A DNA stretch of 64,000 nt, from contig NC_088300.1 of the NCBI RefSeq assembly GCF_032854445.1, positions 79,151,084-79,215,083 on the forward strand. Direction: 5' to 3'. Position numbers and translations under genes: made by a program. This document shows positions 24,601 through 34,419 of the stretch, in pieces. The stretch's first letter is position 1; each line of letters begins with the position of its first letter. The stretch comes from Liolophura sinensis (Eukaryota; Mollusca; Polyplacophora; Chitonida; Chitonidae). The notes under the pieces are model-generated. The model saw only the letters and a program-made list of their open reading frames with translations, did not search any database and was not told the DNA's origin.

Positions 24601-27600
24601 AAAGAAGTAGCCTTAAGAGTGTATCAGCAGCTGTCACTCACAGCTCTAGTCAGTTTCGATTCTTGAGGTTCACAGTTTCTTACACTGGGCTGATTCCTTG
24701 CCTTACCATACCAGGGCCTTTGATTCAATTCGACCAAGCAGTTTGAGAAATATCTCATGGACAACTTTATTGCCTTTATAATTTTGAACTGTCAACAGAC
24801 TAACAAAACCAAAAAGTTGCCCAGTTTTTTAAGGACCACGTTAGAAAGCTTGACAACAAATTTGTTGAATACAAGTCCATTATTTCTTGGGTAAACTTGT
24901 GGAACAGGTTACTGTGGATGCCAGACAGCACATACACAACACTGGAGACAGAATTAACAGTAAACCTCACCTAGGCCTTCTTGGGTTGTGCTCCCAACAT
25001 CATCTTCCTCCAGTTCACTGACAGATTCCTACAGTAAAACACATGACTTATCACCTGTGTGTTTAATCTGTCTTCCACAACATGACAACATTTACAAGGA
25101 TTTGTTATATGTATGACAACAGAATGAGATAGCATAAAGTAACTGTTTTCAGTGCAAACTGTGACATTTATTCAATACACTTGAGTATGACCCGCACATA
25201 AGTTCCGGACTCCTAGCACCAACCATTGCCAACACATGGGCCACATACGTCTTTATCTCCATGGTCACTTACAGTCAGTACAATCACTGTATCTTCCTCC
25301 TCCTACTCACTAAGGTGAACACTGGGATTATGTTCATTTACTCTCTCTTTCTAATGAAAGGTGTGCATTACAAATAACAACTGTAAGCTGGCGTTACTTA
25401 CAAATAAGAATTTGAGCTTTTTGTCACAGTAAAAACAACTTTCTTCTGGTTCCCAATCTGCCGACTCTTGCGGTTCTAATGCTGAAAGAGAACAAAGGAG
25501 AATTCAAATGGTTAGCCACTGTGTATATGTACATATCATCCACCTACATGTGCATACATTTTATACTCTCACTGGGCAGAAACTGAGGAGCAGGGAAGAA
25601 CATGAAGAGACCTTGAACAACTGTTTGAATAGCTCTGTAGCAGTATGAGCAGAAAGCACAGAATAGAGATACAATGTCCAGGGGGTTTTCTAGCCACTTT
25701 CTTGTCGTGTAAGTATGGGAAAATTGAGTTTTAGACAAATGTTATATCATAAGTGTTCATGAAATAAATTGAGTTTCTGTATTCTTCTGACTTTGGGGTT
25801 CTTCTTTCAAATGTGTGTTTTATTCCTTATCGATTAATGCCAAGTTAACTTCATCTCTTGCTGGAGTTGCCGGCTTATCACCACTACTTCATACTTCTAC
25901 TTTGCTCAACAATTAGCTTTCAACACAACATCGTTGTCCACCTTTGCGTGCTGACTGTTCTACAGATTGAGTCACTTAAACAACGCGATATACGTGATGT
26001 CAGATTCACGTACCAATCTAGGTCAATTGGGTAGACAGTGAGTAGATCAAAGCAGACCTTATTTTCGAATTTGACTAAGATTTTCTGAGGAAATTTCAAA
26101 TAAATGCCAGTGTCAATGGTTGCAAAACGTGCATAAATATCTTAACTTGCAGATAGACCGTGTATTACGTGGATCTGGATATTAAGTATTGTGTATACAG
26201 CGAGCTTTGCCGATGGCGTAGCTGAATACAGATATAATGTCATAATCGGGTGTACACGTCATCCAGACTAAGGATGGCAGCAGTCTCCGCACATCAGTAA
26301 ATATATGCCATCGTTAGGCCACGTTTTTGGGCTAGGTCAGTAATAATAAGTAAACGCTTCCTTTGTTTCTTTCTTTCAGCAGTTACTATTGAAATCCAGT
26401 TACATTATTCACAGACTTGTGTGACACCTGTTTGGACTTACAAGTTGTACCTCATAAATGTTGAAGGGTGATGTTTATTTACCAAACTATGAGGCGTTCA
26501 ATAAAAAAAGATTAAAATGGATTTAATATTAAGTTTTAGGTATTTAAAATACTATACGGGGAGAAAAATTGAGCTTTTGATACACTGATGATTATTATCA
26601 ATAAAAATATTGAGTTTTTTGATTGTTTAAACTGAGTTTCTAAAAAGAAATTGGCTAGAAACACCCTGAATGTCACTCACAAATATACAAACTCGTAGAT
26701 TTAAAATGTCCAATTGCTTTTCAAAGATATACATCTATACCATTTCTGTTCACCAAGGCCATCATACGAAGAATCTTCCAAAAAGTGTCCTACTCTTAAA
26801 CCTTTTAATTGTGCTTTGATGTAAGTTCATTTTTTAATTTTCTCTCCATTACTTTAAAACCCCTATCTCTTTCATTAAGGTAATAAGAACAAATGCCCTT
26901 ACCAACCTACATGTATACATACAATTTTTCTGATAGGGTTGGGGAAGCCCCAACAAAGAATTCTTTAACGATAGGCTAACTGTGTAAGTGACTGAAAATT
27001 AAGCAGTTTAACTGGGCACTTCACATGCATGACACATAGGTCTATATTTAACAGCATAGCTATACACCTGACTGCTTTTAGGGAATATGTAATACATGTA
27101 TAGAGGTTGAAACGTATTAGTTACATACCTGAAGGCAGCTAGAACAAGGACTTAGGAAGTAGCATTACTGATTACTGTATTTACCTCTCCAGGGTTGGAA
27201 AAGATCTTCAGCAGCCTCTCCTGCAAGACGCTCACCAATTGTTTCCAGTCCTACAAACACGAAGCCATCCATCATGAAATCATGAAGCCTTTTGTGAATA
27301 AACTATGCATACACATCTGACAACTAGAATGTGACATGCATAACCGTACCTTCTAAACAGTTATCCGTCAGTCGACTATCTTTTCTGCGGCTGGTTAAGT
27401 AGAGCATACTATGCAATTATGTCAGAAGTTCATATTAAACCTGTAACAAGAACTACTTCAGCATGTCACCAGGTCAGATATTCACAGCCCGGAAAAAATT
27501 TTCAAATGAACACTTGTAATTGTGTCTCAGAGTTTCAAATCCTGAAAGCAGTTCCAATTTAACATTATTAAGCACTCATCCCATCCTCAGAGTGTTCATC

Positions 27601-30600
27601 GACTATTTGGATTGTCTGTTTCCGCTTGTTTTGTGAAGTCAATTTAAGTACTAATCTGATCTTAAGTATGGACACTGTTCACTGGAACTAACATTGCATT
27701 TGTTCAACTGCCTTATTAACAGGGTTACTTCCTTGTTACTTGTATGCCAGGGCAGCTTACTGAGCATTCTTAATGCCACATAATGGCAGGGGAAGGAACC
27801 AGCTACATGTAGCTGGCCATGAAGCAACAGGTCGATTAACAGAGGCAACCAAAGAATACATTTTTAATCAACCATGAACATGATGAAGCATCAATCAAAC
27901 TATATGTTTCACTTGCTGGATCGACACATTGAGTACACATATTACACGTACACGTTTGATAAGCATCAATCAAACTGTATGTTTCACTTGCTGGATCGAC
28001 ACATTGAGTACACATATTACACGTACACGTTTGATAAGCATCAATCGAACTGTATGTTTCACTTGCTGGATCGACACATTGAGTATCATATTGGTTAAAT
28101 ACTGATCTTTTAGCTTTTATTTTCATTATCGTCTTCACATAAACAACCGGATTCAAATTACTGACTGCATTGTTCACATAACGAACAGGATTCTAACTGC
28201 TAACCTCATTGTTCACATAAACAACCGGATTCAAACTACTGAACTCATTGTTCGCATGATTTTAACCGCTGACATCATTGTGACAGGATATGGCCTTCCA
28301 GCTGCTGAATAACCCAGCATATTTTCTGTTTCTTATTTTCACACCTGTGTAAATCAAATCTTTTTAATGAAATCCTGGAGACAGTGTGTGGGGTAAATTT
28401 CCTCCTATATCCCTATAACTACCGGACATCCTTGTCAAAGTTATTAGTCTATGCCAGGTTTAATGCCCCTGGCTCAGAAATCCACAGGTAAGCTCAGATA
28501 ATCTCATAATGGATCTATGACTCCTGACCCACTTCCACATGTAGGTATATAGACCCGAAGACAGACAACAATGGGCCATGCATACCTAATCAAAACACTG
28601 CCTCAGTTCCTGAGAAAGACAGTGGGATAGTAAGGAAGCAAACCCTAACCTAAGAGAATGGATACTACTACACATACATGTTATCATGTGTGGAATGAGT
28701 GTATAGGTTTTACACATTTTTTTTATTAACTGATGTTTAATGTTTAACTTAAAGGACAAGACAACACCTGGTTAAAACATATTTCAATCGAAAGCAGACT
28801 TGTCAAGCTTTCTAAAAGTATCATACTGTATTCACACAAATGGCTGGTGTGAATCAAAGTAGCCATCTTGTGAATTTTATCCAATTAAACATGTGGCTAT
28901 CAGGTTGTGCGGCATGAGCTGTGACGTAGCCTTCACCTATTTACTCCATGAAGTGAGCCATGGTAACACAGAACTAGTGCATAAGAAATCATTTTGAGAC
29001 CGTTTACAACAATTTATTTACATGTAGCTGAAGGACCATTTCACACAGTGTTGTGGGACAGGCCTGTATCATTTACGGACAACAACAGACGTAAAATCAG
29101 TTGATTTACAAGCCGTGTAATATTCAATTACGGTATCACAAATTACATGTCAGTCAGATAGCAGCATACCATCTCGGTCCAAAACGCATTCATCTCCCCA
29201 GTGAACCATAGGCCTACTTAGACACGCTGTTCAAAATATACAAATACACTTTTTGTCGTTTATGTTAGCGTATAGTCAGCATGCAGCTGCTAAATACCAA
29301 ATGTCAGACTCAGTGAAAAATTTATTGAGGTTGCCGTAGGTTCATGGGAATGAGAAGACGGCATCTCATCTGACAATGCTTAAAATTAATTAAGTTTTAC
29401 GATACTATATGTTTTCTCTGAATTTATTAGAACTGAAGAATTTAAATTTTATCCTTTGTCTTTCTCGCTTATAAGGGATGTTTTTCCTGTTTTCTTTTAT
29501 AAAATATGGTAAACTATTCAAACGCCGTGTTTAAGCTGAGGTGTTTTCTCTGATGTCCATGATAACTAGGTCAGAACTGCTCTCATTTTAGAAACCACCA
29601 CCACAAAATTGACGCATAAAGCCCAGCGACAGTTGAATGCCTAGATCAGCCTCAGTGGTGCTTAGATTTATTTCCATTTGTGTCAGTATTGAGCATGAAT
29701 GTAGCTGTACAACAATCCTACTGTAATTTTGTAAACATTAAATAGGGGTCAAAATCACCAGCACAACCCCTCCGCAGGCTACGACCTGAACCAGGAATAC
29801 TCCGGCCGTGCAACTACAAGTTACTCCTAAACTGTGCAAATGATAAGGTGGGCCTGCTGCATGAACAATTCAAGCAGTGGAAGAAATATCCTTCCAGTAT
29901 ATCCAATTACCAAGACAGCTATTTATCACTTGGTCCTTCATCGCCGAAGTCAACAACTTTAATCTGCCATAGGCTACTGTTTAGACTATACCTTCGATGT
30001 TAGAGAGCTAGATTAAACGACAGTGGTGTCAATAATGGAGATGCACTGTAGCCGTGAGAAGACAAAGTTTCACTAAATTTTACTAGGTTGTAAAAAAAAC
30101 TAAAAAAAATATTTAATGCTTTTTCTTAGATACTTTGAATGATAGTTTTTTAGTGTACATAAACATTAGTCAGGTTCTGTCTTTCATTTTACGTGATCCA
30201 AAAATTTTTCATTTATTTGACAGCAGTCAGGTTTCTGGGTGGAAGAAACAAGAGTGCCCAGAGTAAACTATCAACCTTGAACAGGTAAGGGGCAATCCTA
30301 GATATGTTTAACATCGAAGTGTAAAGCATCTCCACAGAAATTCAATGCAAGACATACATTAACATCCAGTTACATAAAAATACATGCACATGTACAAAAA
30401 GAATACAGAAAAATATGAATTGGTAACTTTATTTATTTATTTGAAAGATGTTTAATGATGTAATAAAGGCTATTTCACTTATATTATGTCAGTCAGTTTC
30501 ATGGGTGCAGGGGACTGCCCATTATAAACCACTGGTATTTGGCAACTAAGTGATAAACTTTCCAGCATGTGGACAGGCAGATTTTCACCACAGAGCAAGC

Positions 30601-33600
30601 TCAAGATGGGAAAGGATTCCCTATGTGAGACTCAGTGACCAATCACCTTCGTCCTTATCCCAGTCACTGAAAGCCAAGCATCAGCTTCAGCTACTCTGCA
30701 AAGAATATACAATATGCATGTGTAGTAAGTGAGCAAATAAAATGAATGCAATGTTTCTACACTGCCATGAAATTATAAGGAGTCCAACAATTTGTATAGC
30801 ACTCCAAAATACAGTATGCACACAAGGGAGAGAACTCTTACCGACAACGTAAACTAAAATATTGATGATAGATATCTCTGTTCTGTAAAATTCTTAATAT
30901 AATCAATGGGTTTCTGCCAACCTCATAAAAAAGCACGCCTCCAATAATATTTATTAAATGTAAGAATGAGTACATTATTCTCTCAGATTTTGTCAATTGT
31001 ACATATGTGCATCAACATATTTATTCTATGGTAATGCAGAAGTAGCTTGATGATTCTGCATACAAAGTTCATATTTATTTATTCAGAACACTCAGATTGC
31101 CAACAGGGTTGGAATTAAGCTCTGGTGATGGTAACCTGTTTGGGGTTGCCACTTTTTCATGTGTGGTAGCCCATTATAAAAATGGGTTACCACCTGTTCA
31201 TTCAATATACTGATTAGTTAGATCTAACAGAATCTTGTTCTGCAAAAGTCCATACTGTTGTTCATTGTTCCTTTCCAGTAAAAAATGTTTTACTGTTCCC
31301 TTGCACCTTTTAAGAATAATTTCTGAATGACAGACCCCTGTTGTGATGTTGAACCACTAGGTTTACTTTCACTGGCGTCACTCGTGCTGCAAACAGTGGA
31401 TGCTGTTGTTGCCGATGTTTCTCGTTGCGCAAATGAACAGAATTTTCGCTTTTCCCAGTCATGCAATTGGATTTGTGGACGCAAGTTAAGCTGTCCACAA
31501 AGTTTATGAGGGACTGATGCCTCGAATCATTGCCTTGCCACAAGTCTTGGAAATATGTTCCAAACATACTTTTAATTGGAAACTAGTCAATCGTTTGTCC
31601 TCACTCGTTTCATATGTAAAGTCCCCGTGAAAGTCCCACGAAAGAAATGTTTTTCTGTGACAAACTCAGGAGTTGTTCTCTTACTTTCAACATTTTCACA
31701 GGAGATCAATTGACCATTTTAGCTGACTTTCAGCATGCATGGTTATGTGGAAGTCTATGAGCTATGGGCGCGGGCCGCTCGTTGTAAAAATGCTGAAAGT
31801 ATTTAAGTGCCAGAGTAAATCGACTTAAACACATCTTGCTGTTCATATTTTAAAGGCCTTTTTCCTGTGAACTTCAAATATTTGAACCTCAGCCTTAGCA
31901 CGTGGCAAACAGGTGACCCTTCCCCATAATTAGATGGACAGCAACCCATGCGTAACCGAAACGAGCGTTCGCCACTTAATCCCAACCCTGGCCAGGATAT
32001 TAAGCAATAAGCAGTAAGAATTTTGTACCGCCGCTGCCAATCGGTACAGCGTTCTGGAGCACCTTTTGGATTAGTCCAGCGAACACTATGCTATGACGCC
32101 CACTGACCTTCTCCAACACTCAGCTCGCCCAACACACACACACCCTTCAGGTGACCAATACACTACTGCCCCTTCCCCTAATTTACAGATGCAGAAGGGT
32201 TACAGTTACCCCCTGTTCTCCAACCGACCTACCCACACTAGACTCCATATAGTCGCCTCACTATGGTCCACTTTTCCCCTTCCTCGTCCTTTAACTTCTA
32301 CCACAAGCTAAACATGACAGAACACACACACACACACAAATGAAGGCTTGTGACTGGGAGGATCTTGGCATGTGACAGCTGGAAGCAGCTGGGAGCATCA
32401 GATCAGCCTTTTGTTTCAGCTGATCTACACAGGCTTGTGATACGGACTCAGTAATTGCTCAGAGTTAAACATGTTCTGCTTTTCTGTGACTCGAAGCATC
32501 CACTCTATCTACTTGTTCTTCTGCCCAGTTGTTATCACAAGGTTTTGTCAAACTTTTCAACATAAATGTATGTACGCATATGCCCAGCCTTATATTTTTC
32601 TGCTAATAACACAAATTATCAACAAAATGATTCACTAAAAAGTTGTCCATTAATCCCACATGTTAAAATAAAGGTAAGATCAAAATTTCTCTGTTTTCTG
32701 CCCAGCTGTGGATTTGCAAGTGTTCATACCCACAAACATTTTGACAAACACTTGCAAAAAATTTCTTTAAGATGCCTTAATATAAAGATTATGTGAAAAT
32801 GATCAATTGCTCAAGTGATCAAATGATTAAAATGGGAAATAGTCCAATTTACCATTACCAATGGCGATGACGGCTTGTACTTGAATTATGTCCATTTAAA
32901 ACGCTGAATGTGAATCTTACATGACAAATTTCTCCATGGTAGTTCCAAGACAAAGTTTTATGTTATAAATATGCAAAATCTAAATAATCAACACTAAAGT
33001 TTTATGCCTACAATGTAACAGAGTTTATTCATGAAGTAATGTAAACCTAATTTACCCAAGACAAAGAAGTTATATCAATTCTGAACTTCTGAATAGAACC
33101 TGTAGGATTAAAACAATTATGTAATTTTAAAAAAATCAGCATTAATTCTACAGGAGAAAGGAAACTTTTTAAAACTTTCTGAGATGACATGCAACCTGTA
33201 AAAAAAATCTAGTGTTGTAAAGCATTTCTGTATATGTTGGTTTGATTTATTCTTGTGGCGATTCAGAAACGTTGGAGGTTACACAATAGTATTAATTTTA
33301 AGTATCAAATTTCTTATTTTTCCCCCTATATTGTTTATAAGTTAATTTACCTTCCCCTACAACAGAGTGTACTCATGCTCAAAGCAATGTTCAGCCATTT
33401 CTGCCTATAACCGTTACTTTGAAACAGAAGCTTAAACATCCACTGAAATGTCATCTGCACTACCTCCTATCTTCATACTGTCACTCTGCAGTGAGGCAGC
33501 ATTTACTGTAGAAACATACATAAATGATGGATGATACATTAGGCTCCCAACAGAATCAATTCTGCTGTGCAAATCCTGCGAATATCTAAGTGTAGGTCAA

Positions 33601-34306
33601 GCAATCAAACCTGCCCCAGCAGCCTGGGCAACGGAAAATTACATTGGTACCGTACACAAGATTCACAGGTGACAAGCACAACGTCTTCACTAACTCTCAA
33701 AGAAAATGAGTGTCCCGAGTTCAGAAGAGCCAAGTTGTGAAAGGCAGAAAATCTGTGGTGACGCCGCTTTCCGAGAAAAGGAAAAATATGGCGGTTATAA
33801 TAGAGACAGAGAACGTCACGAGGCCGTATCAGTTACAATATGGTTTGGGGAAATTTCGGGCCGCTCGCTTCCTCATTTCGTTTCGCCCGTCTCGATCGGT
33901 TATCTTGTTAAAAAGAAGATGAGGAAAGATTCGAGTTTCAAGCAGAAAGCCTAATAAAAAGGGAATTGTGGGTCTGTATTCGAGATCGCCGCAGCAGCAA
34001 CATCGTTTATTTGGCTAAAGTCTTTCAAGCTTGGCAAGCGATCAATATTATACAGGTAGCGGGGGGATCACTGCCGAAAAGAATGGCCGATCCCTGTCGC
34101 AGCTCGCTCCAAAATCCACAACAAAAACCTCTCTCCGTTTTAAGCATCGTAACCACTAAAGCAGACTTTAATATCACCCATAGATTCGAATGAAACTACC
34201 GATTTTACTTACCAACCACGAGAGGCAATTTTTTGCTCCATGTCATTAATTCCTTCCTAAAAAGACGCCTTTCTTGAGCACACCGTGCGTTCCCGCAATC
34301 TACCAT
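19920..34306 (-). CDS. LCOR/Eip93F: LCOR/LCORL - E93 (Mblk-1)-type transcription factor, complete, six exons, 745 aa
   Basis: Nuclear DNA-binding transcription regulator. Insect E93/Mblk-1 directs metamorphic and neuronal programmes downstream of steroid hormone, and vertebrate LCOR is a nuclear-receptor corepressor. Exons in transcript order: 34306-34213, 27250-27185, 25481-25402, 25028-24971, 22955-22760 and 21663-19920. All junctions are AG/GT, the phases close, and the total is 2238 nt. The N-terminus (C4, C9, QERRLFRKEL, then C69-F-Y-C72) matches the LCORL-type start. LNELL at 104-108 is an LxxLL nuclear-receptor box. PLDLS at 126-130 is a CtBP-binding motif. The first psq-type HTH spans about 176-219 and the second about 544-597; two such domains favour the E93/Mblk-1 branch. 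Between and after them are Ser/Asn/Pro-rich linkers and a conserved-looking helix (TLKDIIAKTIAEKV, about 435-448). The start is the first ATG in a CpG-rich segment and stop TAA is at 19922-19920. The ortholog's role here is inferred. Confidence 0.93.
21843..22655. repeat. 73 bp minisatellite (146 bp dimers), LCOR/E93 intron 5
   Basis: About eleven units of approximately 'ctgaaccctgaggtatacag', 'gtagtggaaaccagataatt', 'gcccttggtcagagctgtaa' and 'tcgtcttaggtga'. The variant 'caggtaatgg' recurs at 22081, 22227 and 22373, exactly 146 bp apart, so part of the array is a dimer repeat. It fills most of the intron between exons 5 and 6. Confidence 0.95.
22760..22955 (-). CDS. LCOR/Eip93F: LCOR/E93 exon 5: NR box and CtBP motif
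   Basis: Acceptor 'gtttcag' next to 22955 and donor 'gtgagt' after 22760. It encodes YLNELLPYC (LxxLL box) and, eighteen residues after that box, QPLDLSAG (CtBP-binding PxDLS), then a Ser/Arg-rich segment ending IPQIRSQ. It receives one base and passes on two, which fits exons 4 and 6. Confidence 0.9.
23035..23250 (-). mobile_element. tRNA-headed SINE
   Basis: On the minus strand the head (23246-23178) has an A-box-like 'tggcctgatggttagggt' and a near-perfect B box 'gggatcaaaccctgg'. Then comes the body 'tggtacttgttgttgcctcc', 'cttggcgctcagcactgaga' and a G/T-rich 3' part. This fits a Pol III-transcribed, tRNA-derived SINE rather than a functional tRNA gene. It sits in LCOR/E93 intron 4, which runs from 22956 to 24970. 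Confidence 0.72.
23395..23490 (+). mobile_element. Degraded SINE 3' end
   Basis: 'ggttcctcccggactatcat' and, later, 'tgtataacaccaatcaaata' match the 3' half of the family at 11251, antisense to LCOR/E93 and in its intron. Confidence 0.6.
24971..25028 (-). CDS. LCOR/Eip93F: LCOR/E93 exon 4 (58 bp, acidic)
   Basis: Acceptor 'actgtag' and donor 'gtgagg' bound the exon. It encodes ESVSELEEDDVGSTTQEGL and passes one base to the next exon. It is short and acidic, with no domain. It is supported by exact phase closure on both sides. Confidence 0.82.
25402..25481 (-). CDS. LCOR/Eip93F: LCOR/E93 exon 3 (80 bp), Cys pair
   Basis: Acceptor 'ctttcag' and donor 'gtaagt' bound the exon. It encodes LEPQESADWEPEESCFYCDK and the following KLKFLF. 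The W-x-x-E-E-x-C-x-x-C arrangement resembles the DWS..EKCSFC segment of LCORL proteins. It ends in phase 0. Confidence 0.87.
25482..27184 (-). other. LCOR/E93 intron 2, nothing recognised
   Basis: AT-rich intronic DNA. No exon, RNA gene or clear repeat is recognised. Confidence 0.5.
27185..27250 (-). CDS. LCOR/Eip93F: LCOR/E93 exon 2 (66 bp)
   Basis: Acceptor 'tttgtag' lies next to 27250 and donor 'gtaaat' follows 27185. Of the two open frames, only LETIGERLAGEAAEDLFQPW joins exon 1 (one base carried) and exon 3 (one base passed on), so that frame is chosen. Confidence 0.85.
27885..28096. repeat. 75 bp repeat, 2.8 copies, LCOR/E93 intron 1
   Basis: 'aagcatcaatcaaactgtat', 'gtttcacttgctggatcgac' and 'acattgagtacacatattac' repeat every 75 bp with very few differences, which suggests a young array. 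75 is divisible by 3, so both strands stay open; no coding role is supported. Confidence 0.9.
28130..28265. repeat. Imperfect ~40 bp repeat, three copies
   Basis: 'cacataaacaaccggattca' followed by about twenty bases ending 'cattgtt' occurs three times, with a diverged fourth partial unit. It lies immediately after the 75 bp array. Confidence 0.7.
28266..34212 (-). other. Most of LCOR/E93 intron 1
   Basis: A long first intron. Apart from the SINE fragments near 30.2-30.6 kb and a short (AC)n run near 32318-32338, it has no recognisable feature until the CpG-rich promoter-side segment after 33.7 kb. A pair of minus-strand frames near 31.3-31.57 kb is not recognisable. Confidence 0.45.
30185..30580 (-). 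mobile_element. Two diverged SINE fragments in reverse orientation
   Basis: Fragment one (about 30205-30300): 'catttatttgacagcagtca', 'ggtttctgggtggaagaaac'. Fragment two (about 30427-30580): 'tttatttatttatttgaaag', 'ctatttcacttatattatgt', 'taaaccactggtatttggca'. Landmark order matches the family at 8362 and 12305. Confidence 0.55.
34213..34306 (-). CDS. LCOR/Eip93F: LCOR/E93 exon 1 with start codon
   Basis: ATG is at 34306-34304 on the minus strand; donor 'gtaagt' follows 34213. It encodes MVDCGNARCAQERRLFRKEL and eleven further residues, ending one base into a glycine codon. The C-x4-C plus QERR/FRKEL pattern is that of the LCOR/LCORL N-terminus, which supports this ATG as the true start. 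Confidence 0.9.
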
Positions 34307-34314
34307 GTTGACCT

Positions 34315-34361
34315 GTCATCGATCCGCGCGTCACTGCTTAGAGAGCACATGGATCGATGAC
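34315..34361. promoter_or_regulatory. Perfect 11 bp inverted repeat upstream of LCOR/E93 start
   Basis: 'gtcatcgatcc' at 34315-34325 is exactly mirrored by 'ggatcgatgac' at 34351-34361, separated by 25 bp. The right arm runs into 'tgacgtaa'. It lies 9-55 bp upstream of the ATG of the minus-strand gene, so in its 5' UTR or core promoter. Confidence 0.7.
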
Positions 34362-34419
34362 GTAATACACAGACAGGTGTGTCAAAGTCTGCGGACACGG
34401 TAGCTGTGAAGTGGGGCTG

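Noticed and set aside
31290-31567. Overlapping minus-strand frames resembling a decayed transposon or gag-like fragment
   Set aside because: No motif I could name. The two frames only overlap each other and the evidence is too weak to call.
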